Source of the DNA: Bombus terrestris
Taxonomy: Eukaryota; Arthropoda; Insecta; Hymenoptera; Apidae
Reading direction: 5' to 3'
DNA: 64,000 nucleotides
Assembly (NCBI RefSeq): GCF_910591885.1
Contig: NC_063274.1
Location: 12,670,164-12,734,163 of the forward strand
Numbering within the stretch: the first letter of the stretch is position 1; the number at the start of each line of letters is the position of its first letter. The notes under the pieces were generated by a model. That model was not told where the DNA came from. It did no database searches and saw nothing but the letters and a program-made list of their open reading frames with translations. The position numbers and the translations under genes are program-made. This document shows, one piece after another, positions 39,901 to 54,217 of this stretch.

Positions 39901-41698
39901 TTTGTTAATTTTCGCCTGACAAGCAACCGCTTTGTTCCTCGGACAGACGTGATTGGAAAAATAATTTCATCTATGGCGTTAGGGAATATGATGAAATTCA
40001 CAGATGGTATAAATAAATTAATGATAAAACACACAGAGATTTTTGATCGTTGTTGATCTCTGTTGTACAGTGACACTTTCGATGAAAAATATAACGCACA
40101 TGTCTTTCGTAGGAGCAAGAAATGGATTCTGGAAATTGTATCGCGATATTCATTTACGATAATTCCTCGCACGTTCGTTACATTTTCCCTCTGATTTTAT
40201 ATCGGTATTAAGCTGAAGAGTACACTTGTTCGTTTAATGAAAATCGTGTCTCTGACGAATGTAACGTACCACCGGTACCAGATGTGTTAATCGTGATTTA
40301 TCTGACGAGTTCACGTGAAATACAACACAATAGGGTAGCAACCCCTCTGTGCAGCGTGTAATTTTAGCGATATTAATTTCTAACGATTTTAATTCTTTGC
40401 GTTGTGTAAATATTTTTTTGATAAATAGAGCGAATGTTCGAGACTATCGAGAATATGTCTTGGGTATTACATTAATCAGGAGGAATTTCCGAAACTGCTT
40501 AAATTGTTCTGCACGACGCATAGTGGTCCAGGATGAGATAGGATCGTGATGATGAATAATTACTTGCTTCCAAGTATTTTCAAATCAATGATTATTGTGT
40601 TTTATGTATTATATTATTATACACTATGTAATACACAATTTAATATATGTAAATATACATTTTTTATATAAATATAAATAATTATACACACTTTATATGA
40701 ACAAACTTATTACTATGTATTATATAATTGAACAGTGTTATATATTATTATATTATATTAATTTTGTTCGGCCAAATCGGTCATTTGAACTACTGTGCGA
40801 CGTTCTCTGCAGTTTCGAAAGAAACTCCGGCGCCTCGAAGTTTCCGAAAAAGAATCATTTTGTCGCCTCAAATTTCGCGGTGACCTAGAAATACAGCAGC
40901 GTTCAGAAAGAGCAACGACTGGGGAATACGGAGGATGATTAAAAACTTCTCATTCAGCCTCTCTTATTTTTACTCTACCCTTATTACGATGTGGGACCGA
41001 GCGTTATCTCGACGCGAAATTAAGAGATCTTACTCAAGCTACCGCCTACTTCTCATCCTCCTTACTTTTCTTTTCACCGCGCGGTTTCTTCTCAGAAAAT
41101 ATGGAACAAAGATTCTTCGAAATATGGTCAACATTTTTAATTATACGACAAATTAAAAGAAGAATATCCGAAAACAACGATAAAATACACGACGAGAGTA
41201 CTCTCCCAATATTTCGTTTTTTCTTCTTTTTCCTTTTCTTTTTTTTTATGTATGTATATGTACAAGATGACATAGCTAGATATGAAGGGGTTGGCAGCGA
41301 AAGAAAAAGTAGCAAACAATTCTGCCAAGCACTGAAATATAAACGGGCAGGTCCGCTGCTTTCTAGAATGATGGCATTAAATATACATTTCGCGCGCAGG
41401 CCACTCTGTATAACTTCGAGACTCCTGCTTTGCCTTCGGAATTTCTATCCCTAACGCCTCGTGTTCACCCTCGTGTTTCTTTCCTCCTTTCCCTTTTCTC
41501 GCCTGTCGCGTTTTGGAGCCGACATCCCTCGTCTCGGGGGTGGGAGGGAGGGGGTAGGCACTGGTCGTGTACAAGCTGTAACGCGGAGTTTATTGCAACG
41601 ATGAATTTAGGATAAGATCCCGACGAAATTTCAGTTTGATGAGGCTCTTCTGCGCCGCCAGCCGCCGCATTCGAGAGACGAACAGCTCTTTCTCTCAT

Positions 41699-41739
41699 TC
41701 TTCTTCTCTTTCTCTCTCTCTCTTTCTTCTTCTTGCTTT
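41699..41739 (+). repeat. CT-rich microsatellite-like tract
   Basis: An impure TC/TTC tract with a central perfect CTCTCTCTCTCT run. Confidence 0.85.
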
Positions 41740-43549
41740 TTGCCTTTCTGATGACAATCTCTCGAATACGCGCGAACTAGGGTAAAAAAGGAAAACCCTT
41801 TTCTCTCTCGGGTTGACCATAAATTTATGCTTCTACATTTCCATCCCGCTTTCTCGGAAATCTATTAACTCTACAATGAGATAGTTTATTTTGGAATGGT
41901 TGATAAACGTTCAATTAATTTCGATTTAATTTAATCGATCGTAACAGAAATGTTCTATCGCGTATGTGAAATTAATTTTTATATTTACCTGGGACATGAT
42001 TTGTCATTCGGTATGGTTAAGAATTGATTTTGATCTCCTTAGAAGGTAGATATTGGATCTGTTAGGCTTTAGTATACTTATTGTCACAATTTTCGAGTTA
42101 AGCTATGATTGATTATATTAGGATAGCATTGACGAAATATTCATTTTTAATAATTTGGTTTCAACGAGATATTGACATTCTTGAACGCTCTTTAAAGTAC
42201 AATAAATCGGCAATAGTAAGAACGTAATTCCATTTCTTTAAAAAATGTGGTCATATTGGAATTTCTATAAATAATTCAAAAACTTGGTATATCTTTTCCC
42301 CGCGTCTCTGATAGCATATGTATCTTATATATAGATACTTTCTTTTAAGTAACATTAAGTATATTTGAACCAGATATCTCTTATTTTATTTTATTATAGT
42401 ATAAGTACCCAATTTTTCTTTTTCTTAAGAACTCTATCAGTAGTAAACTTGAAATGTTGAGGAGACATTCAGAATATTACGTTCTACTCTGTAGTATATT
42501 CTACTCATAATACATTCTACTTTCTCTACAGTCAGTTTCAGCAATATACGTATGTTCTGCTCGTGTTTTGCATAGATACGCGAGCGATGAATTCGGGAAA
42601 AAAGAAATCCTTAAGGATTTCGCGCGCCAACTCTCTTTTCCTCTTTTTTACTTGGGTATTTAGACACGGCACGACGCTGTTCTTGGAAACTTGTAAATAA
42701 ATGTAATGACGGTGGCGCACCGGTGCTCGTAGAGCCGGCGCTAACGCAGTTTTAAATCCGTTCCGCGGATAATCACGGCGAAGGCAGCGGCAACCGGGCC
42801 GCATCGCGAAGAAGAAAAGACAAACAAAATTTTACGAAAGTTGCGATGAAAAATTCTCACGGTTCTGTTCGCGAAATCCTCCTTATACTAGTTTCTTTCT
42901 TTTTCTCCATGCAAACTTGTTTACACTTCTCATTTTCCCGATTTTTCGTTCTCGTTTCACGCCCAAATAAAATTATTCCTTGAGTATGGTCTTTGGTAAT
43001 CCTAGACTTGGTTAACACCGCGACAACGTAGTTCTTCTTTCCCTTCCCTTTTTTCTCTTTTTTTTTTTTTACTCTACTTGGAAGCGATAAATCTAAAGAA
43101 AACTTTCGCGTTGGTCTTTGTTCCTCGCGTTCATTACACCTCTTCCGTTTTTAATACCGTGTTGTCGTGGAAAAATAAAGAGTAGATGCGCCGGTACAGA
43201 GCCGTGACGACGTTCGTTTGATCGCGGGCCGAGTTTGTCTTGCCGAAGATTTCTTTCCTCACTTTGCGCGCGACACCGAGAAATCGGGAGTCTAGAAAGT
43301 TTCGCCGGGGTCGCCGTTGCAGAGTAGCGGTTGGCGAACCGTCTCGACCAAGCAGGGTAAAAAAGGAAAAGAACCAGATAAGAGGAAGAGAAAACATCGT
43401 AGAAGTAGATAAAGAAGGAGGAGCAGGGAGAAGACTGTATACGAGACTGGACAGAATGGTAAGATTTCCGCGAACATCGAGTTTGCGGTGGAGAAACCCT
43501 TCCTTCGTCGTCGAACAAACATCGAAATTGTAAACAGTGCAACAGAAAA

Positions 43550-43566
43550 AGAGAGAGAGAGAGAGA
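43550..43566 (+). repeat. (AG)n microsatellite, 17 bases
   Basis: A perfect dinucleotide repeat in a CpG-rich part of the giant intron. Confidence 0.95.
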
Positions 43567-43879
43567 ATTCTTAGCTAGCGTGCTACTTTAGAAGGCTCGC
43601 GTTAGATGGTTCTCGACGATGCCGGTAATTGGAGCTTACGAAACGGTTCTATTATCCGAAGAAGTAACTGTCAAGCGTGTCTATCTCTTTCTCGAACCAT
43701 GCTACACTCACTGCTTAGCCTTATTTCGCGCTTAGTCCACAGAGTTGTTTCATCCAAGTTGCTGTTTCTATTCTCCCTAGCTATTTCATCCAAGTCAAAC
43801 CAACCCCTCTTTCTCCTCTTGTATTTGTCCTACACTTTGCGCTGCCTTCGCGATTGTATCGCTACTTAGCAGCTTAACT

Positions 43880-44440
43880 TTTTAATTACCACGGTGACTC
43901 TTGTTTATCGTCGCTTTGTTTCTTGTGCTCCTCGCTTTTCACCTCTGCTCTTCCCTTTCCTTATTCCACGTGGTCTGCCGGTTCTCTCAGCAAGTTGCTT
44001 GTCGCGTTTTCGAAGACCGACTGAAATACCCCGACACTCGAGCCGCGCTAACGAGCCTCGAATCGGCCGAAAGGCGCGACACGCTGCTGCTATAAGTACA
44101 AACAGTACGCGCGAGGAGGCAGGAGGAGAGGCGAGCACAAAACGAGAATACGAAAGGGAGAAGGATCGGCGCATTGCGCGGCGCGAACGAGACTCAAGTA
44201 CCCTCTCGCGCGAATTTATGGCGAAAGTGTTCAAATAGCCATACAACCCCTGCCTGCAGTGGCACTGGCTGCGTCCTTGTCGCCGTCTCACCCCGCCGTC
44301 GTCGTCATTCTCGTTGTCGTGCAAACTGCCTCTGCTACTAAACCGCGAAAACCCGAGAAAAAAAGACGCATACAGCAGCGGCCCGCTTCAGCGCGATCTG
44401 AAGCGTGATAATCCGTAATTGTTCCGTGCTTATTGACGGA
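43880..44440. other. CpG-rich patch within the giant intron
   Basis: A GC- and CpG-rich block (GCGCGAGG, GCGCGGCGCG, CCGCCGTCGTCGTC) stands out from AT-rich DNA to the right. It carries a TATAAG word at 44091-44096. Overlapping open frames on both strands are expected from the low stop-codon density and have no recognisable domains. It could be a regulatory region or an internal promoter, but nothing in the sequence proves it. Confidence 0.4.
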
Positions 44441-47400
44441 CGAGATTGGGTTTTCTGCGAAATTTATCGTCTCGTCGCCGCTTCGTTCCTCGATATTAAT
44501 ATTCTGTACGTGAATGGAAATATATGGATGAATATAAGAAGACAGTTGTGTTTTCGTAATCTTCGCGTGAAATGATTCTTGGATCGATAAATATTGGTAG
44601 AAATGTCTTCTTCTCTTTCGTTTCTGAAACTTTTTAAAAATTATGCAGACCCATTATATTACAGTTGCAGACGTATTTTATTGCACTTGAATACGAAATT
44701 CCAACTTTCGAGACAATTGAATCGTTCGGAACTCACATTAATTCCATAAATTGGAAGATGCAGAAAACTGATGATATTGTTAACATTGTGTTTTTTAATT
44801 TACCTTAGAATTTACTATTATTCGTGCCATACAACTTTAACAACTATTCATTGAAATGTTTTCTTGTAACATTATGTCATGTGTAGCGAAAGTGAATATA
44901 CCGAATATTACTCGATAGTAATCCCGTGCAAGAAATCCCTCAATCCAAAGCATCGAGGATTTACGATCGTCTCATTTGATCGTTAAAATCCACGTCACCG
45001 ATGCAATTCACCTCGAGCATAGTTCCGGATAATTTATCGAGATATATCGCGCGAACGAGTTCGTCATTGGCAAAATCAAGCCTGATAATTTGTTATCTGC
45101 GCGTTGTGGACGTTTACCCTCCGCGGACACTAATGTCCTGGAACTTTGGTCGTTAGATGTTTCTTCTACCTCATTGACTTCCTATAATTGGTACGGATGA
45201 CGCGAAGGATTCACCCGCCTCTCACGTCCCTCGATTGCGAAACTTTGCTCCTGCAAATGCCTGGTGGACACAGGAGATTAGAATCGTGAACAAAGGAATG
45301 TGACAAAAATTATAGTTCAAGCGTGAATAGCGATAACTTCGAAGTTGTGTAGTTTGGCTTTGAACATTTAACAAGACGATATTTGTTTTAACAGAAATTC
45401 GTATCTAATGGTGTCACTAAATATAAATTTTGGGTAGATTTATTTCTATTAATTTTAATATTTTAATAATTTGTTTTCCAATTTATAAGAGCATTAACTC
45501 GTAAAATTGTTACTTTGGAACTCGTTGGTAATTTACACTTATTATTCATAAAGATATAAACAGATTGAATTGATATCAACGTACAGGCTAGCGATTAAAA
45601 TTAATTATCAAGATTCATATAGAACATGAAACACAATTATGCGGATAATAATTTCTATGATATCACGAATATAAATAAATTACAAAATGTTATAAGTCGA
45701 TGGCTATTTCTCAAATGATTCGACAATTTCACTCGTACAAATTATTATAATACATCTTCTACCAATATCTCGTTCTAACTTCATATTTGTACGATTTTTA
45801 CTTTTCAAGAAGCATCGTTTTCTTGATTTTAGTAGAATCGTCAATGCATCCCCATTCTCCCTAACGATGAATCGCATGATCGATGAGAGCGTGACATCGG
45901 TATGCATTGGAGTTGACTTTCGAAAATCTCCGGCGGCCTTTTTCACTGCGTAGATAATTTTCACGCCGCCGGTGTAAGAAGTAAATCACAAAAATTGGAA
46001 TCCACGATATCGGATTGAAATCAATATTGAATGCAGATTGAATCCCGGTTTTTCGCTCCTTTTACCTCCCCATTCACCTCCCATTCTCTTATCCTGTTTC
46101 TCCCTTCAATGTGCGCACACGATGTGCGTGTATCCGCCATCCACTCTGTTTCTCCATTTTCAGCTCTTCCTGCTACACTTCCTTTCTGTCTCTATCTTTC
46201 GCGTCGGATCGCAGAAGGGCGCGCGAGTTTGACGGTTTCCATTAAGAAAAAGTGACTTACGGTAGTGATCGACAACGAAAGGCACTTTTCGGTCTCATCG
46301 CTTCTGATCGCGAAAATTTTATGCGTATGATCACTTATGTACGACGAAGCTCGAGTGTTTAGTTGCAAGGCGAATCGAATACAGGTATTGTCACTTGGTC
46401 TACGACACGGAATTATCTAAATTTCAGTTATAGCACTCATGGTGTCGCTTTCGACGAGCTTTTAGTTTTTCGTGAATTACGTGTTTGAAAGGTTTCGAAA
46501 AATTCTATCGAGAAGATAACTTAAGTCTTTGAAAGAAGTTTGAATGTTTATTTCGTTGTTAGAAACTAGTGGTGAAGAAGCTGGGAATTAAATATTTTCA
46601 ATTGTGAGAAATTAATACGAATGATCGAATAACAGTAAAATATTTACATTAGATTGAACTAGATTTTACAACATAGTGTTTTAATAAATGAGACACCAAG
46701 TAACCTGAGAGAGAGAGTGGTAGAAATATGATTGTCTATATTTAAGGAATACACATTTCTTTTTCTGAGTATCGTATTCAAATTATAAATTTAATGGTTA
46801 ATATAGATACATCGCATGGTATAGAGAATTTTCAATTGGCACTAACAATTGAAAAGTGAACGTAAATCTTCCGACTTCATTCCCTGTATTAATAATTTCT
46901 TCTCATGGATGGTTATTAGTATATAGCACACGTAGCGACAAGAAACGATTCTATCTTCTAACGGTTCACTACCGTGCGTTACTATTTGATGAGATAAAAA
47001 GCGGCGCGGTGGCTCAGCCCGATGAATTTTTAACCACGCCTCCCAGGTACCATTACGGGCCTCGAATTTCGAAGGTTAGGGGGTGTCGATACCCCTGAGA
47101 AAACCGTGGGTCTTGGTCGTTTCAATAATTTAGCACGGTAAATTGTACCAGTCGCCGTATAGACTGACGTTCCACTTTCTTTTACTTCCGATCAAAATGT
47201 CATTCGTAAAAAGACGACGGGCTCCCTAAATATTTCATTCTACCCTTGACCATAAATGTAGTTCGATTTCACTTTTATGCAATTCTGTTTCGAGTATAAA
47301 TGAAGTTGTATAGGTGTGGAATGATTTATCAAGCAGAGGGAAAGGGCATTACATTTTCATGGCACGCTATATCCTGCATGAGCGAAATTGAATTTTAGAT

Positions 47401-49656
47401 TTTATTTTCTGCCACTTTTTATCTTTATAGTTTTGTTTCGATCAATGGTAACATGTTTTCTGTTCTCCTTATCACAGAGGAAACGAAATTTCAAAAATAT
47501 AAATACATGGATATGCGTGTGCTTCTTTAAGTCACGTCTTTATTATATGCCTAAACATAATTGCAATTAACACAATATGATGAATATAAATAGTCATTTC
47601 TTATGAATCATTTCCTATTTCTTTTAATTTTGTATTGCGTATCACACTCTTTCCCTGACTACCGTAATTAAATCTTTCCAAATTATAGAGAAATCCCAAA
47701 TCTTCTTCTAGAAATTGCATCGTTACCTTTCTTCGTTACTAATCTTCGAAACTTTGAATCTTCAAAAGACAAGGCTATACCTGAAGTAATAATTTCATTA
47801 CGACCAATCTCGCGTCCTAAGAGGAAGCCAATCGAGGGATCAAACCTGCGTAGTAAAGGGACCAGCGCTTCTGTTCCGCTAAGATTAATCAAAAAGCGTC
47901 GCGCATCTTAAGGATCAACCGCTATCAGATCTTTTAGTTAACGATTCTTGACTCGCTATTGGGCCGAGGAATTCGCAGACGCGCGACATCGCGGCGATGA
48001 TTAAACCGTCGAAACAAGAGATAGGAAGAGGCGAAGAGGAGGTACGGAACGAAGGAGCAACGAGTTCGTCGTAGTTTAACGACCAGATGACAACCTCTGG
48101 GTGTTCTATTCGCGACATCATCGCCTCGCCACGAGCTTAATCAAGCCGGATGCCGAAAGTCTAAAGCCACCCTCTGAGGAGCCTAGCACCGCGCGGAGAC
48201 CTCTTGAATAGAAGAAGCGCAGACGGCAGAGAACCGTGGCTGATTTGAAGACGTAGAGGCGCAAAGCAAGGGAGTTTTGGTCCGAACTGGGACACGAGCG
48301 GTGATTACATGTGGACACTCTGCTTTGGATGTTCGCGCAGAGTCCTCATCTTTGTTACATAATCAGGCCGCCTTTCTTGCACCCGACTGCACCTTTTGGA
48401 GACAGTTCTCTTCGCCCCGATCCACACGTCGAAAAGATTCCGTCCTAGTAGTGATTACGTTGCTCGTTTAGAAACGTGACCGATTTTTCTCTGCCTTCAC
48501 TCAGTGTATGACCTGTTTTTGCGGATTTTAGAGATTTTTATTTAAATTTGGCTGACGATAAATCGCTCAGGGCGAAAAATATAGGATGACATGTTTCGGA
48601 GAATTGATTTGCTGAGGTTTAGGATTTGGATTTGGGTTATTTGATTGTAAAATTGTTGTTGTTCGAGGGTTAAACGTATGATAAATTATTAATACAATCG
48701 AACTCTGTTTATGCGAATTTTATTTATTAACGAAATTTTCTCTCGTGCTTGACTAAATGAATTCTTGCTGTTTGAATCTACTTATCCGATCGTGAATCAT
48801 TATATCAACAATGAATTACGGGAATTTGAGAGAATTAATGGACCCCCTTTTATATAAATTATTTGTCTCCCGAAAAATTCATATAAACACCGTTTTGTAA
48901 ATAAAATATTCTAATAATAAGTTCTAGTAATAAAATATTTGCTAGTAATTTATACACCGGTGTCATTGAAAATATATTACGAAGTTTAGAAATGTTTCTT
49001 CGTTATTTCTTCATTAGTATAGTATTTGTTAGCGTAGTTAATTGTAACGAAACTATGTTGAACTTCCTTTGTTAACGATGAATGATGATATACAATATAC
49101 ATAGAAGAAGATTAAAAGATTTATCGTGTGCATAATATTAAATTCTGAAAGTTTCGATCTATCGAAAACACGGTTACATCGGTTAATTGAAGTAGGAAAA
49201 TTGTAAAGGAAAATGTTCAATTAAAATACAGAGGAAAGGATGTAAGGTATATATAACACGCGATAACGAATATTATACGGCAGTACTTTAGAAGTATATA
49301 TTTCGCCGCTAAGAAGATTCTTTGTCTTTGATGGCATGGCTCCGCAAACCAACCTTCAAAAGCCTCGACCTATTTTTCAGCCATACTTTTCGTTGCTTTT
49401 GTTTCCTAACGGCTAAATGAGGAAGCGACGGAGTCTAATGAAATGCAAAGATGCTGCAGCCGCATAGAAAGAAGTGAAAAAGCCAAGATGCTTTGAGAAG
49501 CATGTTAATACCAAAAGCTACAAGCGCATAAAACTACCAGACAACTTCATTTATTGGAACGATATTTTATTTCGTGCTCGAATAAAATTACAGATATGCG
49601 ACTAATTACACGGTTCAATGTAAAATTGTTAGGGAATTTAATGTTTAACTTACCCT

Positions 49657-49810
49657 CTTGGAAGCAAAATCGATCAACTCCATGTTTTTATTAGTTTCTC
49701 AATTTCATTATATACATAAGTACGTATTTAGCAATCAATTTTCAAGATAAGAATGACTTGCTTAAGTTCATTCGTCGGAAGAAAATGATATTAATAATAA
49801 TAAATTCTAA
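49657..49810 (+). repeat. Dispersed repeat, copy 1
   Basis: This copy aligns with 61384-61536. Shared blocks are GATCAACTCCAT, TTTTTATTA-TTTCT, ATTTCATTA, TAAGTAC, CTTGCTTAAGTT-like and AATAATGGTAAATTCTAA-like words in the same order over about 150 bases. No known family was recognised. It is AT-rich and has no open frame of note. Confidence 0.68.
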
Positions 49811-51229
49811 AAGAAATTTCCTAATAAGAAAGAGAAAATAATATTGTTTCTCGATAAAACCCAAAATCCTTCCAGTCAAATATCCAGTCGTCTAATTTCT
49901 TCAAACTCGAGATTTAACACCTTTGCAAGTTGTCAGGCAGCATGGCAACATTTCAGCATACGATGCGGCGAGGTTGGAATTCGGTGTCGTCGTCTCAAAA
50001 TGCAAGCGTCAACGACTTTTCGTCGTCTGTAAGACGACGGACAGACTTCTTCCTCCAGGACTGCTTACTGAGCGTGTAAACGCAGCTTGGGGACGCCCCG
50101 TGGCCTCGCACTCGATCCTCGTCGACTTTTCTGCCTGCAGCAAATCCGCGGAAATCCGGCTCCGTCGATGGAGTTTGAGGTCGGAACACATACAACCAAC
50201 GTGCAGGGAGACGGTAGATATTTCTGTTTAATAGTCAGCGTACCATGGCCGATAATGGAAGTCGAGGCGTTTGCATGCCGCCAGGCACACCGGTGCCGTA
50301 AAGTTAATGGCATCGTAGGCAACGCGATAAAATGATGCACCCCGGCCAGCTGACAAAATTATTGCCAGCATCCATACGTGACCTGGTGAGATTGGCAACC
50401 TGGTTCAACCTTTAGAGACACATAGAACGTATCCATGTTAGGCTTGAACGTGGCTGTGGTTGTGAAACAGTAGGCTTGTGAGAGATAGGATGTTTTTGAT
50501 TATTATTGAATAATCTTATTGAATTAATTGTGTAGAATATTTGTCACATTTTCAGATTTGGATATTTTGATTTATTTTTAATTAAGTAATCGTAGGAAAA
50601 TGTTATAAAATATTAACGTTTCGTATTATTTTGAATATTTTGTAATATTTTGTAGTGTGATATATAGACATTTATATTCTTTCGCGGAGATTGGAATAGA
50701 TATGTATATTGTCTCTTGTGAAAGCTAAAATTGTCGTATTGTGTCAATGATTAATTAATGAAGGCAATGAAAGGATACGATAAGATACGTTATTTTGTAT
50801 CGAATCACGCAGAATATTATTCTTATAGGAATTTCCTCTGACACTATGAATATGTTTCAGCAAACTGACAATTTCGTTTGTAACTTTTTTAAGTTCCTAT
50901 TGGCTGGCTCTAAATCTTTCAATTCATAATTAGAAATGTTTTTTTTTATATAATTATACAATATTTTATACAATTTGTAAATGATTTAAAATATCGAGTA
51001 TATTCTCATCGTATCAATAAATTTACAATACAAATATTTCTTGTTCACACTTTACAAAGACTATAAAGGAACGTTAAAACAACATTGAAACCTTTGCAGT
51101 AACATTCCAAACAGAAAGAAAACATTAATTCTACTATCACATTCTCTTTTCTGATCTAGACAACTATACATTTAAGTCGGACATACCAAGTGGGTAGTAG
51201 GTTACTATAGAGGTAACTTGCACCTGTTC

Positions 51230-51236
<7 letters not shown>

Positions 51237-51261
<25 letters not shown>
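51237..51261 (+). repeat. (TC)n microsatellite, 25 bases
   Basis: A perfect dinucleotide repeat within a wider pyrimidine-rich stretch (about 51225-51285). Confidence 0.95.
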
Positions 51262-52479
51262 GTTTCTCTTACTCTTTCTTAGTCTGAAGTTGTTCGCGTC
51301 TCTTGGTTCTCCGTCTGCCTGCTCGAGAACTTTCTGCTGCTCTTTAGTGAATTAAGGACTAGAGAACATAGCCTTTAATCAGAAACCGAGCGAGATTAAG
51401 GTGCGTTCCCATTTCGCGAGCTCGTTAACGGGTCCCTGGTAATACGAGAGGTTCGTTAGAAAAACGACGTAGAAGGAGGCCTGATATCGGAGTTGTAATC
51501 TGAAATTGAACCGTTAGACGAATCGTCGGCCTCGCTTGGTCTCGCGTGGTTCTTTCTTTGCTTACGTGACTTCGAGATCTATGATCGATATTGAACAAAC
51601 ACTGGTTTTTCCTTATCGATTTTACATTCAACCTCTTGTCTCGTTACCTATTTCTGCTTCTCTAAATTATAGCCGTATTGTAACTAATGCAAATTGTATT
51701 CACGATAAAATTTCATTTTATTTCTGAATCTCATTTCAGCGTACTGTATCGGAACTTTATTGAACCGAAATTATTTCTGAATGTTCATTTAACGTAAGTA
51801 CTATATAACGCAATTTTATTTAAGAGCGAAATGTTTATAAAACAAGGGGCTAAAATGATTCAGGTGTAAGTGACGTATGAAATTATGTTTTCTTTTATTT
51901 TCAAAATTAGAAGCTATGTCGGTGTAGTTTATTCAGATATGTTATCGTTAAATAATTTCTTTTTTGTTTAATTGTGAAAAAGAGGCAAGTATAGTTTATG
52001 AAACGTTCTGCGGTTATTAAGTTACATTTTCAAGAACTGTGCTACGCATGGGTTATTAATATTAACTAAACGTAATGGCGAGAAAATTTTACGAGTTACA
52101 TAAACTTTTATGTCGGCCAGCTCACGATGGTAATGGAAAAACGTCGTGAGTTGGTTCCGATATTAGATTCTATGACTCATTTACTATTACTATAGCTCAC
52201 AAATGAGTGTTCTTAATTAATGACACGCTGTCGACGTGTGAGAGTAGAATTATAATGTTTCACGATTTTGATCTCGTTGGAAAACAGTAGTAAAAACATT
52301 TTATGCTTCTGTATCCTGTAACTTTTTCTATAATTATTCCACTCTCACAGAATTATTCACAATATTACTATTTATAAAACATATCGTTTCCAATTAATTA
52401 TGAAAGATATATTTATTAACTTTTAACATAAAATGATGTACATGAGACGTTATTGTAAAATTCAGCAGCTACTAAATGA

Positions 52480-52517
52480 ATGAATTAGACAAAAGGCAAT
52501 GAATTAGATAAAAGGCA
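52480..52517 (+). repeat. 19-bp tandem duplication
   Basis: ATGAATTAGACAAAAGGCA is followed immediately by ATGAATTAGATAAAAGGCA, with one difference. Confidence 0.88.
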
Positions 52518-53281
52518 GTCACAAACAATAATGAATATTACAACAAAAATTAATTAATAGAAATATCAATTAAAACAATCAATTTCTCTCCTTTCAACGA
52601 AGAAAGAGCAACGAACTCTTCCTATCAACTTAACGCATCTAAGATTAAACTATCGTTTTTTCCATAGCCATCAGTTTTCACAGTCAAAGAGATTTTTCAC
52701 GCTCGTAGAAAATCGAATGAAACACGAATGAACATAAATGCATAAACAAGTTACAAAGCAGGTCTTTCGATAGATTAATGACTCAACACGAGTTTCTTTC
52801 CTCTGAACGAGGAGCATTTGCATTTCGTCGTCGCACCTTTTCCATGTAGCCAATACCATTAACATGTTTCATTTCACTCGACCCTTCGACACGCGTACAA
52901 AAAGAGGAAAGAAGAAAAGGAAAAAAGGGAGCGAAGGAGGAACTCGAGCACAGCTTCAGCCATGGTCTTCGTTTCGTTCTTCCTTTCGAAGATACTTTCA
53001 CCCACACCTCGATCCAGCGCCTTCATTTCCCGGCAGCCTCGCTATTTCTAACGCGGCGTACACCACCGGATAGTAATGATTAGTGTAACGAGAAGATCCT
53101 TGGCTGGGTTGCAGTTAAGTGCGGATACCGGGAATGGCTCCGCTTTTAATTACCGGCGAGCCCGGTGTGTACATCGCAGCCTTAATGCACCAGGCTGCTT
53201 AACGAGTAATACGTCGTTATCAATGGCCACGCGCAGCTGTACTAGAGCCTGGCATCGTTAAATGATTTTAACGGGCCAACC

Positions 53282-53415
53282 GGTGGAATTTACACGAGGC
53301 AAACGCCTTCCCTTCCGTTTTTCCTCCTTATGATCAACTGGATTGTTTCTACAGCCATACGAACCACATCAAATAGGAGGTGGATATTTTGAGAATTAGA
53401 ACAGTGCGTGATCGT
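53282..53415 (+). repeat. Near-tandem duplication, unit 1
   Basis: This unit aligns with 53492-53607. Shared blocks are GAATTTACACGAGGCAAACG, TTCC-TTCCGTTTT, TGATCAACTGGAT, GTGGATATTTTGAGAATTA and ACAGTGCGTGA, in the same order in both units. Confidence 0.78.
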
Positions 53416-53491
53416 AATTTTGGTACGTTTAGGAGATGCGAGGTGCATTTAGGGAAATGTGTTAAGGAAGAAAGAAGAAATAACAGGTTAA

Positions 53492-53607
53492 AGTGAAATT
53501 TATGCGAGGCAAACGTCTTCCTTTTCGTTTTCATCACATGTGATCAATTGGATGCTTAGAAGAAGAAGAAGGTGAATATTTTGAAAATTACGACAGTGTG
53601 TGAGAGT
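53492..53607 (+). repeat. Near-tandem duplication, unit 2
   Basis: This is the partner of 53282-53415. It reads GAAATTTATGCGAGGCAAAC, TGATCAATTGGAT, GTGAATATTTTGAAAATTA and ACAGTGTGTGA. It is shorter than unit 1 because about 20 bases are missing in the middle. Confidence 0.78.
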
Positions 53608-53830
53608 CACTTTGTGCTCTCAGGTCCTAGATAATTTCTACGTATATCCATTGGGAGATTTTTCTCACAAATTAGAATTTTCTTAGTGCCATGAAGAGAG
53701 TAGAATAACAAAATCTGACATAACCAAAGCTATTTACGCACCAAATTGATTTCCCGAGAAAGACGATAAAGGATAGACTCGTATAATATAAATTTTCCTT
53801 TAAAAAATGAAATCGTAGTATTTAAATGTA

Positions 53831-54044
53831 TTAGGTTGTTTGAAAAGTTTCCTTCGTTCTATGAGGAAATAATAGACGCACAACGTTTTTTGTTTTATAT
53901 TATTTTGTCGTATTACGTACGATCCATTTTGTTCTGTTGAGATAAATACCGCGACATTTCACAGACTCGGATTCACGTTTGTATGAAGGTGCATTGTTGT
54001 AAAAGACACGTTTGCGAAAGAAAGACACTTTCCGGACAACCTAA
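53831..54044 (-). mobile_element. Mariner-type MITE, copy 2 (214 bp, inverted)
   Basis: The element is flanked by TA at 53829-53830 and 54045-54046. It begins TTAGGTTGTTTGAAAAGT and ends CTTTCCGGACAACCTAA. The reverse complement aligns end to end with copy 1 (28466-28679) at equal length. The left end in + orientation has TTT where the family has TCC, a decay mutation in the inverted repeat. No coding capacity. Confidence 0.93.
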
Positions 54045-54182
54045 TATATCGCTTACTTGAATCGAAGAATTCGTTTACATCTTCTTAATCGTCTACGTCT
54101 TCAGAATAATTCTTTTCCTATATCTGCGTTCAGTTTGTAGCGATTCTGCTTATTAAATGATTGAATCGTTGTATTTTTAAAC

Positions 54183-54217
54183 AAATGTCGATTAATACAA
54201 AATGTCGATTCATACAA
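54183..54217 (+). repeat. 17-bp tandem duplication
   Basis: AAATGTCGATTAATACA is followed by AAATGTCGATTCATACA, with one difference. Confidence 0.85.

Noticed and set aside
43093..44324. Several overlapping frames of 87-149 codons on both strands
   Set aside because: Mutually overlapping frames on opposite strands in a GC-rich block are the expected by-product of low stop density.
46995..47100. tRNA-like word GGTGGCTCAGCCCGATG
   Set aside because: It resembles an A box, but no B box, acceptor stem or cloverleaf follows at the right distance.
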